Source: Saxibacter everestensis
Lineage (GTDB): Bacteria; Actinomycetota; Actinomycetes; Actinomycetales; Brevibacteriaceae
Reading direction: 5' to 3'
DNA length: 64,000 bases
Assembly: GCF_025787225.1 (NCBI RefSeq)
Contig: NZ_CP090958.1
Span: 1,269,856 to 1,333,855 of the forward strand
This document shows positions 1 to 9,105 of the stretch, in pieces. A program made the position numbers and the translations under genes. Positions within the stretch are counted from its first letter, which is position 1, and every line of letters begins with the position of its first letter. The notes under the pieces are model-generated. The model was not told where the DNA came from and did no database searches. It saw only the letters and a program-made list of their open reading frames with translations.

Positions 1-1683
1 GAAGCCGCAGGTACGCTGCCTGCCTTGCTGAGCGTCCTGCAGCCCTGGCGGCCACAGTTCATCGCCGCCGTCGTCGCGGGCGTACTGGCCTCCGCCGCGG
101 CGATCGCACTGACCGCGACCTCGGGGTGGCTGATTGTCCGGGCCAGCCAGCAGCCGCCGATCCTGTACCTGCTGGTGGCGATAGTCGCGGTTCGCTTCTT
201 CGGAATAGCCCGCTCAGTCCTGCGCTATTGCGAACGCCTGTGGCTTCACGACTCGCTGCTGAGCTCGCTCACCGATTTACGAGTCCGGTTGTGGCAGACG
301 CTTAGCCGGCAGGGAATGCGTGATCGTCGGCTGCTTCGGTCCGAAGGCGTCGTGGAGCAGCTGGTCGGCACGGTCGACGACGTGCGCGACGTTGCGCCCC
401 GCACGGTGCTGCCGCCGCTTGTCGGACTGCTGACCGGGCTGGCCGCAATCGTTGCGCTGGCGGCGATCTACCCCCCTGCCGCTGCTGTGCTCGGCGTTGT
501 GGTCTTCGTCTGCGTGCTGGTCGCGCCGTTGGCCGGCTTGTGGGCGGATCGGGCGGCCAGCAGGGGAGAGCTGCTGATTCGTTCCACCGTGCTTCGTCGG
601 CTTGCCGCGATCGTTCTCGCGGCGGAAGACCTCGCCGCCAACGGCCGGGGAAAGAGCATCGCCGGTGAACTCCGCACCCTGGACGAATCCGCGACCGCGG
701 AAGCCAAACGCGGCGCCTGGGCGCTTGGTGCCGCGCACGGGCTGGTGATTGTCTCGTGTTACGCCGGCGCGTTCCTGATGCTGGCGGTCACCGCGCGTGG
801 AGTTGCCGCGGGAAGCCTCGCGCCGGAGTTCGTCGCGGTATGTTCTCTGATCAGTCTTGCACTTGTGGAGCCGCTGAGTGAGATTACCTCGGCGATCCGG
901 AACTGGCCGGCGTTGTCGGCCCTGCTTGGCCGGATGCCGAGGCTTGTCGATGCCGAGCAGACGCTGCCCGATGCCCTCGGTCATCCGCCGCTGATTCGCG
1001 CCGGCGCGACCGCGCCCCACGTGCTCCGGCTCGATGACCTAACCCTTCGCTGGCCGACGGCCGCCATGCCGGTGTTCTTTGGCCTCACCGCAGAGGTGCG
1101 TACCGGACAATGGCTAGTCGTCACCGGGCCGTCCGGTTCGGGAAAGTCAACGCTGATCAGCGCCCTGATGGGCTTCCTGAAGCCGGAAGCAGGGCGGATC
1201 TTTCTGGACGGCGAAAACCTGGCCGGCCGGACGCCGGAGCAGCTCAGCCGCAGGATTGCCTGGTGTCCGCAGGAGGGGCACATATTCGATTCCTCGCTTC
1301 GGGCTAATCTGCTGCTCGCCCGAAGCCGGGACGAGCGACCTGGCGACGATGAGCTTACTCAGGTGCTGCACCGGGTGGGGCTCGGGCCGCTGCTGCGGGA
1401 ATTGTCTGATGGGCTGGACACCGGCCTGGGCGCTGCGGGCGCACAGCTCTCCGGCGGGCAGCGGCAGCGAGTTGCTGTCGCCCGAACGCTACTTGCCTCG
1501 GCGGATCTCGTCGTGCTCGACGAGCCGTGCGCTCATCTCGATGCCGAGTCCAGCCGGGCTCTGATGGCGGACCTCCGAGCCGGCCTGGCCGACCGGATGG
1601 TCCTCCTGGTCACGCATCAGCACGATCAGATCACTGCCGACGACGTTCGGCTCGAGTTGGGCGCCGAACGAGTTCTAACCTAG
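1..1683 (+). CDS. cydC: CydC-type ABC exporter subunit (5' end may lie left of the window)
   Basis: Half-transporter of the CydDC type, an inner-membrane ABC exporter of cysteine/glutathione-type thiols needed for cytochrome bd assembly. The N-terminal ~300 residues are an ABC transmembrane domain with repeated hydrophobic helices. The C-terminal ATPase has a Walker A (GPSGSGKST, about residue 367 counted from the TTG at 25), a signature LSGGQRQR (about 474), a Walker B ending in LDEP (about 500) and a switch His in VTHQH. The frame stays open to base 1 and the TTG at 25 has no ribosome site, so the true start is probably upstream. The cydD partner would be expected to the left. Assignment to CydC over another exporter rests on the overall match and is fairly secure. 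Confidence 0.82.
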   Translation, partial: EAAGTLPALLSVLQPWRPQFIAAVVAGVLASAAAIALTATSGWLIVRASQQPPILYLLVAIVAVRFFGIARSVLRYCERLWLHDSLLSSLTDLRVRLWQTLSRQGMRDRRLLRSEGVVEQLVGTVDDVRDVAPRTVLPPLVGLLTGLAAIVALAAIYPPAAAVLGVVVFVCVLVAPLAGLWADRAASRGELLIRSTVLRRLAAIVLAAEDLAANGRGKSIAGELRTLDESATAEAKRGAWALGAAHGLVIVSCYAGAFLMLAVTARGVAAGSLAPEFVAVCSLISLALVEPLSEITSAIRNWPALSALLGRMPRLVDAEQTLPDALGHPPLIRAGATAPHVLRLDDLTLRWPTAAMPVFFGLTAEVRTGQWLVVTGPSGSGKSTLISALMGFLKPEAGRIFLDGENLAGRTPEQLSRRIAWCPQEGHIFDSSLRANLLLARSRDERPGDDELTQVLHRVGLGPLLRELSDGLDTGLGAAGAQLSGGQRQRVAVARTLLASADLVVLDEPCAHLDAESSRALMADLRAGLADRMVLLVTHQHDQITADDVRLELGAERVLT

Positions 1684-1787
1684 TCACGCTTGGTCGGCGA
1701 ACATCTGTGGCGGACCACCGCCCGCGCAGGGCAGAGTGCAGCACGATGATTGGTGCGTTCCGGCTCGTCGACGCCGTTGTCGTGCGG

Positions 1788-2474
1788 TTACGATTTTTCG
1801 CCGTAGAGAGCGGCAATATCCGGAGAGTCGGGCCATTTGCTGTACGCAGGTGACTGCGGCCAGCCGGAAGGGGAATCCTGCCAATCCTCCTGGCGCCCCC
1901 ACGGCAGCAGGTCGATGAGTGGGAAGATGTGGCTGAGCTGCTCGGTTCCACGTCCATCGCTGTGCCAGGTGCGGTAGACGGTGTCGCCGTCTCGGAAGAA
2001 CACGTTGAGCGCGAATCCGCCTCCTGCCGGGGCGTCGACATCGGCACCGAAGTCGCTGTTCGCTGTCGAGTACCACGTCATCTTATTGCCGACGCGGCGG
2101 CGATAGTCCAGCGCATCGTCGATCGGTCCCTGAGTGACGACCACGAATCGAGCGTCGTAGTTGCCGAGGAAGTCCAGCCGGGTGAACTGCGAGGTGAACA
2201 TGGTGCAGCCCCCGCACTGCCATTCATCGCCGGGGAACCACATGTGGTGGTAGGTAATCAGCTGGGTCTTCCCGTCGAAGACGTCGACGAGCCGGACGGG
2301 ACCGTCGTCGCCCTCAAGTGTGTAGTCCGGCAGCTCTACCATTGGCAGCCGCCGCCGCTGGGCGGCGATCGCGTCCAATTCGCGGGTCGCGGTCTTTTCG
2401 CGGACGCGCAGTTCGTCGAGCTCTAGCTGCCAGGTGTTCTGATCGACGACGCGGGGCGATCCGTTGGCGGTCAT
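1788..2474 (-). CDS. DUF899 family protein (thioredoxin-like fold)
   Basis: 228-residue cytosolic protein of the DUF899 family, whose members have a thioredoxin-like fold and no firmly established reaction. The segment LPDYTLEGDDGPVRLVDVFDG followed by the GDEWQCGGCTMF region is the family hallmark, with a CxxC pair in the place of a thioredoxin active site. I start it at the ATG at 2474 because a strong GGAGGT lies just upstream; the frame could extend further 5' but without a ribosome site. It diverges from the TetR gene at 2664, so that regulator may control it. Confidence 0.85.
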   Translation of the reverse strand: MTANGSPRVVDQNTWQLELDELRVREKTATRELDAIAAQRRRLPMVELPDYTLEGDDGPVRLVDVFDGKTQLITYHHMWFPGDEWQCGGCTMFTSQFTRLDFLGNYDARFVVVTQGPIDDALDYRRRVGNKMTWYSTANSDFGADVDAPAGGGFALNVFFRDGDTVYRTWHSDGRGTEQLSHIFPLIDLLPWGRQEDWQDSPSGWPQSPAYSKWPDSPDIAALYGEKS

Positions 2475-2605
2475 CGCTGTACCTCCTGCTTCGATTCGGG
2501 TCGATAAGCGGCGTTGCTGATCCCAGCCGAGAAGGATCGCGCCTCGAGCAACCGCAGCCGTGGACGACATCGCCGTCGGCTGCAATGGAATATGACGTAA
2601 AGTTA

Positions 2606-2644
2606 ACACCGTGAACACCTTGAATGTCTACACCGTACACACCT
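2606..2644. promoter_or_regulatory. Direct repeat, candidate TetR operator
   Basis: Two 15-bp direct copies of ACACCGTnnACACCT (2606-2620 and 2630-2644) sit 24 bp apart in the intergenic region between the divergent DUF899 and TetR genes. They differ only at the two central bases. The placement suggests binding sites for the adjacent regulator; binding itself is inference. Confidence 0.45.
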
Positions 2645-2663
2645 GGCCGGAGATCTGACAAGG

Positions 2664-3278
2664 GTGGGGAGCAGACGAAATTCGTATCACCACGGGGACC
2701 TGCGCCACGCCTTGGTCGAGGCAGGTCTCACCGCCACGCGGTTTCGCGGCCCCGCTGGCCTCGGACTGCGCGAAGTTACCCGGCGGGTTGGCGTCTCGCC
2801 AAACGCGGCCTACCGCCACTTCGGCGACCGGCAAGCGCTGCTGACTGCCGTCGCCCGTGAGATCCAGGACAAGATGGCTGACACGATGCGTTCGCGGATG
2901 CCGGCCTCAGTGAGCGGCAAGACTGCGGAAAAGGCGCGACGCCTCCGAGGAGTCGGACTGGGGTACATTGCTTTCGCCACGGCCGAGCCAGGGTGGTTCG
3001 AGACGGCCTTCTTCGGCTCCGCTGCCGAGCGTGACAGTATGCCCGACCAGGACCGCACTCCACCGCCGTTCACACTGCTGGTCGATGCACTCGACGCAAT
3101 GGTCGAGTCGGGTGAACTTTCAACCGAACGGCGGGAGGGTGCTGAGTGGGCGTGCTGGAGCACGGTACACGGCTTCGCCGAACTGGTGGTCCATGGACCG
3201 TTACGGCAGCTGGAGGCCGAGACCGTATCGCGGTGGGCGGAACGCGTCGTGGACGACATCATCTCAGGCATCACCTGA
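2664..3278 (+). CDS. TetR/AcrR family transcriptional regulator with WHG-type C-terminal domain
   Basis: 204-residue regulator. The N-terminal helix-turn-helix is at about residues 30-55 (LGLREVTRRVGVSPNAAYRHF followed by DRQALLTAVA). The C-terminal ligand domain resembles the WHG subgroup (TetR_C_33-like): a long helix ending in GLGYIAFA and then EPGWFETAF. The start is GTG with GGAGA about 12 nt upstream. It is transcribed away from the DUF899 gene, with direct repeats in the gap that could serve as its operator. The ligand is unknown. Its last 15 bp overlap the convergent YqeB-like gene. Confidence 0.85.
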   Translation: MGSRRNSYHHGDLRHALVEAGLTATRFRGPAGLGLREVTRRVGVSPNAAYRHFGDRQALLTAVAREIQDKMADTMRSRMPASVSGKTAEKARRLRGVGLGYIAFATAEPGWFETAFFGSAAERDSMPDQDRTPPPFTLLVDALDAMVESGELSTERREGAEWACWSTVHGFAELVVHGPLRQLEAETVSRWAERVVDDIISGIT

Positions 3279-3989
3279 GTGGATGCAGGGGCCAGATACC
3301 GGGCGCCAGTACTGGCCCTTGTTCTGATCTCGAACGACAACGCCCAGTTTCGCCAGCTCGGCGTTCAGCTCCCGCACATCGGCCGAGTCCTTCTTTTCCG
3401 CGGCGTGGGAGCGGGCTTGAAGCAGAGCGTTCGCGCCGGTCGGCAGCCCGGGCATGTCGGGCACCCAGCGCTTGAACTCCGCTGCATGTGGATCCGTAGG
3501 GGCCCACATGTAGCCGTTGTCGGTAAAGGCGTCTCTCAACCTTGCTGGGTCGAAGTCGCCGCGTTCGCGCACGAATTCTCGTCCTGCAGCGTCCTGCGCG
3601 ACCAGTGACTTACCATCGATGAAAACTATCTGAACAGCGGATCGCGGGATGTCCTGAAGGTCGTCTTCGCGCCCCACCGAAAACCGCTCTGGGCCCACGC
3701 GGACAACGACGTGCTCTCCGGCCGAAATGAACGCGAGAACAAGTCCGGCGATCACGCCAAGAACTATTGCGCCGACCTGGGCGAACGGAACATTGTCCAG
3801 CACGCTCAGGGCCATCTCCGCCGCGCCGGGAAGCGGAATCCATGAGACCGTCGCCAGCTTCCGGAGTAGCCAGGTGACGAACCAACCCAGCAGGGCGCCC
3901 GCCATCGGCAGCCCACCCCATAACACCGCCATCTCTACCGGACGCATCCCGACCACGGTCTCCTCGCGTCGGCGCGGACGTTCCGTCAC
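3264..3989 (-). CDS. YqeB-like membrane protein with PH-type domain
   Basis: 241-residue protein with two N-terminal transmembrane segments (about residues 20-45 and 70-92). A cytosolic region follows that begins HVVVRVGPERFSVG and resembles bacterial PH-like domains. The C-terminus, LGVVVRDQNKGQYWR, is the conserved end of YqeB-family proteins. Function is unknown. The start is GTG behind an AGGGG. It diverges from the TetR gene at 4084 and the two share a palindromic intergenic region, so it is the likeliest target of that regulator. Confidence 0.72.
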   Translation of the reverse strand: MTERPRRREETVVGMRPVEMAVLWGGLPMAGALLGWFVTWLLRKLATVSWIPLPGAAEMALSVLDNVPFAQVGAIVLGVIAGLVLAFISAGEHVVVRVGPERFSVGREDDLQDIPRSAVQIVFIDGKSLVAQDAAGREFVRERGDFDPARLRDAFTDNGYMWAPTDPHAAEFKRWVPDMPGLPTGANALLQARSHAAEKKDSADVRELNAELAKLGVVVRDQNKGQYWRPVSGPCIHSGDA

Positions 3990-4007
3990 TGTGACCCCTA
4001 TTTGCTA

Positions 4008-4044
4008 TGATTAATAAACCGAGTACTCGCTCTAGTATTAATCA
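4008..4044. promoter_or_regulatory. Nested palindromes, candidate TetR operator
   Basis: The divergent gap between the YqeB-like gene and the second TetR gene contains a perfect 9-bp inverted repeat, TGATTAATA (4008-4016) and TATTAATCA (4036-4044). Inside it is a perfect 10-bp palindrome, CGAGTACTCG (4020-4029). The AT-rich arms could also supply -10 elements for both directions. This arrangement is typical of an autoregulating TetR site. Confidence 0.55.
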
Positions 4045-4083
4045 ACGCGATGCGATTGTCCAAGGTAATTAGCTAAGGAAGAA

Positions 4084-4719
4084 ATGGCGCGAACGACGGA
4101 TCCGATCCAGCACGAGAAGCGGCGCGCTCACATCAAGGGCGTGGCCAGCTTCCTGATCTCAAGCCAGGGTTATGACAACACGAGCACGGCGCAGATCGCC
4201 AAGGCGGCGAAGATCAGCTCCGGGAGCTTCTTCCACTACTTTCATACCAAGCGGGACCTATTCATTGCTATCCTCACCGACGACACGGCCAAGGACACGG
4301 AAGACGAACTGGCTTCGGCGCTGGCCGATCCTGATCCATGGCAGGGCCTGGTGGGTTACGTGACCCGACGACTTGCCGGTGCGTCCACGATCCCTTTCGT
4401 GCCCGGGCTGGTCATTGAAGCGCTGCTACAGGCCAAGCGAGATCCTGAACTGGCAGAGCTTTTGGACAAAGATGCCCGGAATGAGGCCACCGGACTGCGC
4501 CAGTTGCTGGAGCGCGCCCGGGCTGCCGGGGTGATTGACTCTGGCCTTGAGCTGGCTCGCGCCGAACGCTGGCTGGTCGCCCTGTCAAACGTCATGTATC
4601 TGGAGGGAGCGCTGAACGACGAATTCGATCCGGCGCAGGAGATGGAAACCTTGAAGCTCCTGCTCGGACGCTTCCTGCGGTCACCGCGGACTTCAGACGA
4701 ACAGCGACCGCTCGCCTAG
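4084..4719 (+). CDS. TetR/AcrR family transcriptional regulator
   Basis: 211-residue TetR regulator. The DNA-binding helix-turn-helix is at about residues 30-53 (TSTAQIAKAAKISSGSFFHYF, followed by TKRDLFIAIL). The rest is the helical ligand-binding and dimer domain. The ATG start is preceded by AAGGAAG. Upstream nested palindromes suggest it represses itself and the divergent membrane protein. It converges on sepH with a 4-bp overlap of stop codons. The ligand cannot be inferred. Confidence 0.88.
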   Translation: MARTTDPIQHEKRRAHIKGVASFLISSQGYDNTSTAQIAKAAKISSGSFFHYFHTKRDLFIAILTDDTAKDTEDELASALADPDPWQGLVGYVTRRLAGASTIPFVPGLVIEALLQAKRDPELAELLDKDARNEATGLRQLLERARAAGVIDSGLELARAERWLVALSNVMYLEGALNDEFDPAQEMETLKLLLGRFLRSPRTSDEQRPLA

Positions 4720-5861
4720 TCGCGCTTGGCCCCGAACATGATCTCTTCCCAGCTCGGCACGCTTGGCCGCTTGGACTTCCGTGCATCGTGGTGTTCCGGT
4801 TCGGCTGCCTCGTCTTTGGGTCGCGCCGCTGGGCCGCTGTCCTTTGGTCGCGCCGCCCGGCCGTTGCTCTCGGCATCCTGACCCTCATCGTCGAGCAGAG
4901 AGGGCTGGTCGTCGAGAGTTGTCCTTCGCTTCCGTGCGCCGCCAGTCTGCGCAGGCAGGGCGAATACCTCGGCGTCGGTGGCTTCTTCCGGCGCAGATCC
5001 GGCGGGATGCGCACCGGGAATGTTATCGCGCCAGTGCGACCGGAACGGTACGGACTCTTCCTCCGGCGCAGGCTCGTCGAGCAGATCGCCCAGCGGGTCC
5101 GAGTCGTTGGCGTCCAGGTCTATTGCCACCCGGCGGCCCCTGCGCTGCCGAAGTCCGTCAAGGATCCGGCTGGTCTCATTCAACGATTCGTCGTCGGCGC
5201 TGCCCGATTCGCGCACGCCGCCGTCGGCATCGACGTTGTACACCCGGTCGCTGACTGCCGCGAGCTTACGGGACGGAATAGGCCCTGAGTCGTTGGGCCC
5301 TGAATCGCTGAGCCAGCGGGCTTCGTCGTCTTCGGCTACGATCGAGCCACGGTTGTAGGTCCAGCTTGCGCTCCGGATCTTCGTCCCGACGCTGAAGGAC
5401 AACTCGACGAACCAGTGGCCGTCGGGCTTGCGCCAGGCGTCCCAGCTGGCCGAGTCCAGATCGACGTCTCGTAGCCGCAGCCGCTCGGAGACCAGCTCGA
5501 TCAGCGGTCGCGGCTTATCGTTGGGGTTCTCGACCGAGTAGACGAGCACGCGCCCGGCCTGTTCTGCGATATGCGCCCGCTCGCCGAGCACAGGGCCTTC
5601 GTAGCGGCGCACCTGTTCAATCGGCACTCCCGCCTGCTCGGCGACTTCCTCCGCGGTGAGCCCGCCTCGGATCTTCGCCTGGATGTCCCTCGGTCTGGCT
5701 GGGTCCTGCTGGGTTTGCAGCTTGCCGAGCTGAGTGCGATCGCGGCGCACGGCAGCGTACAGGGACTCGTCGATTGCGAGTGAGAACTTGTTCCCGCCTG
5801 AATCGACGAGGGTCAGATGTTCTTCGTCATCATGGACGCCAAGCAACTTTAGCTCGGACAT
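4716..5861 (-). CDS. sepH: Septation protein SepH
   Basis: 381-residue SepH (formerly DUF3071), an actinobacterial cell-division protein that promotes FtsZ assembly. The N-terminus MSELKLLGVHDDEEHLTLVD is characteristic. It is followed by the conserved helix-turn-helix GLTAEEVAEQAGVPIEQVRRYEGPV at about residues 65-90 and a second globular part to about 190. The C-terminal half is low-complexity, acidic and basic, as in the family. I chose the ATG at 5861, which has AGGAAGG upstream, over a longer frame. Confidence 0.88.
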   Translation of the reverse strand: MSELKLLGVHDDEEHLTLVDSGGNKFSLAIDESLYAAVRRDRTQLGKLQTQQDPARPRDIQAKIRGGLTAEEVAEQAGVPIEQVRRYEGPVLGERAHIAEQAGRVLVYSVENPNDKPRPLIELVSERLRLRDVDLDSASWDAWRKPDGHWFVELSFSVGTKIRSASWTYNRGSIVAEDDEARWLSDSGPNDSGPIPSRKLAAVSDRVYNVDADGGVRESGSADDESLNETSRILDGLRQRRGRRVAIDLDANDSDPLGDLLDEPAPEEESVPFRSHWRDNIPGAHPAGSAPEEATDAEVFALPAQTGGARKRRTTLDDQPSLLDDEGQDAESNGRAARPKDSGPAARPKDEAAEPEHHDARKSKRPSVPSWEEIMFGAKRD

Positions 5862-6032
5862 AGTGCACCTTCCTGCGCTGAACACGGTGTATTGACGATG
5901 GTGTCATGCATGGCGATGAATCCGTCGAAGGCTGGTGGGCGTGCCGCGGAGCAGAAATCCCGACCGGTAGCCTTGGAAGGGATTCGCCCGTGCCAGGTTG
6001 TGCGAATCAAACCAGCCACCGAAGAGGGGACC

Positions 6033-7133
6033 ATGACCGAGTTACGCCCAATCGACGCCGTTTTGCTGATGTCATTTGGCGGCCCAGAGCAGCCGGACGA
6101 GGTGCTGCCGTTCCTGCAGAACGTGACCCGTGGCCGCGGCATACCTGATGAGCGTCTGGTCGAGGTGGGTGAGCACTATTACGGCTTCGGCGGAAAGAGC
6201 CCGATCAACGATCAGAACAAGGACCTGCTGAAGCTGCTGGAGGCCGAATTGGCCAGCAGGGAGATCGACGTGCCGATCTACTGGGGGAATCGCAACTGGA
6301 CCCCTTACCTGATCGACAAGCTTCGCGAAATGCACGCCGCCGGCCATCGCCGGATCCTTGGCCTCACCACGAGCGCGTACTCCTCGTACTCGAGCTGTCG
6401 CCAGTACCGCGAAGACTTCGGTATGGCGCTGGAAACGCTCGCCGCCGAAGGGATCGACCTCGAGATCGACAAGATCCGGCAGTACTACAACCATCCGGGG
6501 TTCGCCGACGCCCAGGTGGATAGCGTCACGCGTGCCCTGGACGAACTCGGCGCCGACGACCGGGCCCGGCTGGTCTTCGTGACGCACTCGATCCCTGACC
6601 CGATGCAGGCCGCGAGCGCACGCACCACGCCCGGCTACCTGGCGCAGCACGAAGCGCTCGCCCAACTCGTGGCTGAACAGGTCGCTGAGCGGACCGGCGT
6701 CGAGCGGCGGTGGGACCTGGTGTTCTGCTCACGCTCAGGAGCGCCGGGCAGCCCGTGGCTCGAACCGGATATCAACGATCATCTGGAGGAGCTGGCCGAT
6801 GCCGGCGAGACCAGCGGGGTGGTGGTCGTCCCGATCGGATTCATTTCGGATCACATGGAGGTCAAGTTCGACCTGGACACCGAAGCCAAGGCGACCGCCG
6901 CGGGGCTCGGGCTGCCGTTTGTCCGTGCGGCTTCGGTCAGCACGCACCCGGCCTTCATCTCGGGCTTGTGCGACCTGGTGGAGGAGCGTGCCGCGCAGTT
7001 GAGAGGCGAAACGCCCGCAATGCCCTCGGTGACGCCGCTGAGGGCGGAAGGGCCGGGCAGCGGAGCCTGCAGCGCCGGCTGCTGCCTGGGCCGGGTGCTT
7101 AAGCCGGTTCGTCCGCAGTGGGCGGAATCGTAG
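6033..7133 (+). CDS. cpfC: Coproporphyrin III ferrochelatase
   Basis: 366-residue ferrochelatase that inserts iron into the porphyrin ring. Actinobacteria use coproporphyrin III as substrate, and the hemY-chdC pair at 30-32.7 kb supports that route here. Visible motifs include the N-terminal LLMSFGGP, TSAYSSYSSCRQYRED (Cys near residue 122) and the C-terminal CSAGCC (Cys 346, 350, 351). These fit the four-cysteine [2Fe-2S] site known in actinobacterial enzymes. FVTHSIPDPM carries the active-site His. The ATG at 6033 has GAGGGGA upstream. The 3' end overlaps the opposite-strand gene by 35 bp. Confidence 0.92.
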   Translation: MTELRPIDAVLLMSFGGPEQPDEVLPFLQNVTRGRGIPDERLVEVGEHYYGFGGKSPINDQNKDLLKLLEAELASREIDVPIYWGNRNWTPYLIDKLREMHAAGHRRILGLTTSAYSSYSSCRQYREDFGMALETLAAEGIDLEIDKIRQYYNHPGFADAQVDSVTRALDELGADDRARLVFVTHSIPDPMQAASARTTPGYLAQHEALAQLVAEQVAERTGVERRWDLVFCSRSGAPGSPWLEPDINDHLEELADAGETSGVVVVPIGFISDHMEVKFDLDTEAKATAAGLGLPFVRAASVSTHPAFISGLCDLVEERAAQLRGETPAMPSVTPLRAEGPGSGACSAGCCLGRVLKPVRPQWAES

Positions 7134-7380
7134 CGGCGTTAGAGAATTGCCCTTTGAGTGGCTGCGATTCTTCGACGACCGGAATAGCGCCGGTCTCGAC
7201 GGCCAGCATGTGGTGCATTCCCTCGATTTCCAGGTCGTTGTTGTATGCGATCGTCACCAGCGACTCCAACTCGCCCAGTAATACCTCGACCAGATAGTCG
7301 TCCTCGGCCTCCCGGGCCTCGGCCAATGAGGCGCGTGTTTGAGCAATTCGTTCTTCTACTCCCAGTGCGAACTCACTCAT
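7099..7380 (-). CDS. Small conserved hypothetical protein
   Basis: 93-residue soluble acidic protein that I do not recognise. The first ~65 residues are predicted helical with heptad-like leucines (RIAQTRASLAEAREAEDDYLVEVLLGELESL), then a short disordered tail. ATG start with GAAAGGGG upstream supports expression. It overlaps the cpfC stop by 35 bp on the opposite strand. Confidence 0.6.
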   Translation of the reverse strand: MSEFALGVEERIAQTRASLAEAREAEDDYLVEVLLGELESLVTIAYNNDLEIEGMHHMLAVETGAIPVVEESQPLKGQFSNAATIPPTADEPA

Positions 7381-7773
7381 AGTTGCACCCCTTTCTGTTT
7401 TTGGTCATCCGCACTAGCTTACGTGCTTACGCGGTGCCGTCCTGCGCGTCCATCGTTCGGGACTACCCTGTACCGTGTCTGTCGTCTTGGGTCATAGACG
7501 ATTATTTCGAACAACTTTTGCCCGATGTCTCGGCCACCATCTGTCCATTTCGTGATGCAGGCTTGCGCTTTGCATCGTTCATAGGGCAGAATCTGGCCGC
7601 TGGGCAGAAAATCGAGCGTCGTGTTGTTACCCTCTCGTGAGCCGGTTTCGTCGCTATGACGGGAACGCTGATAGGGGAGCAACATTGTAAGAATTTTCGA
7701 GTACGACCAGTGCTTATCGAGACTTTTTCGACTAAGCGATCACCCACGAGCCGATCCGGAGTGTGACCGATAA
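7381..7773. other. Intergenic region without a convincing gene
   Basis: This 393-bp divergent gap between the 93-residue protein and the DUF4193 gene is less GC-rich than its surroundings. It contains short open frames in several phases, but none has a ribosome site together with a protein-like sequence. It presumably carries the promoters for both neighbours. I see no recognised riboswitch or small RNA. Confidence 0.5.
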
Positions 7774-8073
7774 ATGGCGACGGACTACGACGCGCCGCGC
7801 AAGACCGACGATGACCTCAGTGAAGACTCACTGGAGGAGTTGAAGTCCCAGCGCACCCAAAAGCAGTCGAGCAGCGTTGATGTTGATGAGACCGAGGCGG
7901 CCGAAGGCTACGAACTGCCTGGCGCCGATCTTTCAAGTGAGGAACTCTCCGTCCGGGTTCTGCCCAAGCAGTCGGATGAGTTCACGTGCATGGAGTGCTT
8001 CCTGGTGCGCCATCGTTCGCAGCTTGCCTCGGAAGACGGCGGAGTGTTGATCTGTAAGGACTGCGCAGCCTAG
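7774..8073 (+). CDS. DUF4193 family zinc-ribbon protein
   Basis: 99-residue protein of the actinobacterial DUF4193 family. The opening MATDYDAPRKTDDDLSEDSL, the central VDVDETEAAEGYELPGADLS and the closing FTCMECFLVRHRSQLA...CKDCAA match the family along its whole length. The two CxxC pairs at the C-terminus should bind zinc. Its function is unknown. The start ATG follows a weak GGAGTG. Confidence 0.9.
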   Translation: MATDYDAPRKTDDDLSEDSLEELKSQRTQKQSSSVDVDETEAAEGYELPGADLSSEELSVRVLPKQSDEFTCMECFLVRHRSQLASEDGGVLICKDCAA

Positions 8074-8081
8074 GCTCGCGG

Positions 8082-8540
8082 TTAACCGTTCAGGATCGTG
8101 CTGAGTTTTTGCGGCTCTCTTGTGGAGAAAAGCCAGTAGGGAGCCGGATCCTCATGATCGATGAGTTCAACCTCCACCACATCGCGAACCCAGCCGCGAA
8201 TGCTGAGGAACGCCCGTACGTCCAGACCCGGACCGCGGGCGTTCGTTGCGTCCGGCCCCAGGTGCGGCTTAGCCGGGCCGAGAAACTTCCTTTCCACCCG
8301 CGCCTTGCCTACCTGCAGGGTGTCCGCGGTGACCTCGATCTTCAGCGAAATGCTGACCAGCCACCAACAGAACAGGCCGAAGACCACGATCGGTGTGACG
8401 ATGGCGGCCGGCGTGGAAAGCGGAATCAGAACCAGGACGGTTGCACCGGAAACGAGTAGCGCGCTGGTCCAGACCCACCAGGCCGGCCACAGTCGCTCGG
8501 AGTAGATGATGGCAGGCGAGTCTGGCGATGGCTGTGACAT
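8082..8540 (-). CDS. DUF3093 family membrane protein
   Basis: 152-residue DUF3093 protein with two transmembrane helices (about residues 18-40 and 45-65) followed by a soluble PH-like region containing [19 protein letters not shown]. Function unknown; the family sits next to dut in many actinobacteria, as here. The ATG at 8540 is the start consistent with the family, and the longer upstream frame overlaps the dut promoter. It converges with the DUF4193 gene and diverges from dut. Confidence 0.85.
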   Translation of the reverse strand: MSQPSPDSPAIIYSERLWPAWWVWTSALLVSGATVLVLIPLSTPAAIVTPIVVFGLFCWWLVSISLKIEVTADTLQVGKARVERKFLGPAKPHLGPDATNARGPGLDVRAFLSIRGWVRDVVEVELIDHEDPAPYWLFSTREPQKLSTILNG

Positions 8541-8599
8541 GATGCCAAGCTTTTCACCTTTCGGCGATGCTGAGCTACTCAGGGTGCCCCCGATGCGAC

Positions 8600-8616
8600 T
8601 AGAGTCTAAGCTCGTG
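8600..8616 (+). promoter_or_regulatory. Leaderless promoter of dut
   Basis: TAGAGT (8600-8605) lies 8 bp before the GTG start, placing transcription initiation at or next to the start codon. No Shine-Dalgarno is present. This decides the GTG at 8614 over the longer upstream frame. Confidence 0.55.
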
Positions 8617-9105
8617 AGTGATCTACAAGCAGCAGACAGCGACGTGCCGGTACTAATAGTCCAGCTGGACCCCGAAATGCCGCAGCCGGGATACGAGCAC
8701 CCGGGCGATGCGGGGGCCGATCTGCGCACAACGGAGCCGATTAGCCTCGGCCCTGGTGAGCGGCGCACCGTCGGAACCGGAATAGCGCTGGCCCTGCCAA
8801 ACGGGTACGTCGGGCTGGTGCATCCGCGATCCGGGCTGGCGTCGCGTCACGGGCTGACCATTGTCAATGCCCCGGGAACGATCGACGCGGGCTATCGTGG
8901 CGAGGTTCGGGTGACCCTGGTCAATACCGACCGAACGGAGCCGATAGTCCTGCAGCGCGGCGACCGGATCGCGCAACTCGTTATTCAGCGGGTGGAACGG
9001 GCGAAGTTTGTCGTAGTGCAGGAATTGCCGGGCTCGCAGCGCGGCTCGGGCGGCTTCGGGTCCACCGGCGGATTCGCGAGCACAGCACAGGGAGTTGAGA
9101 ACTGA
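8614..9105 (+). CDS. dut: dUTP diphosphatase
   Basis: 163-residue trimeric dUTPase that hydrolyses dUTP to dUMP and pyrophosphate. All five motifs are present: GDAGADL (motif 1), PRSGLA (2), [15 protein letters not shown] (3, with the catalytic Asp and the Tyr that selects deoxyribose), [10 protein letters not shown] (4) and [10 protein letters not shown] (5, the flexible C-terminal arm). Start at GTG with a leaderless promoter. Its stop overlaps the next start (TGATG), indicating an operon with the DUF3710 gene. Confidence 0.95.
   Translation: MSDLQAADSDVPVLIVQLDPEMPQPGYEHPGDAGADLRTTEPISLGPGERRTVGTGIALALPNGYVGLVHPRSGLASRHGLTIVNAPGTIDAGYRGEVRVTLVNTDRTEPIVLQRGDRIAQLVIQRVERAKFVVVQELPGSQRGSGGFGSTGGFASTAQGVEN

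Noticed and set aside
7383-7685. Two opposing short frames in the gap before DUF4193
   Set aside because: Neither has a ribosome site or a recognisable composition, and they overlap each other.
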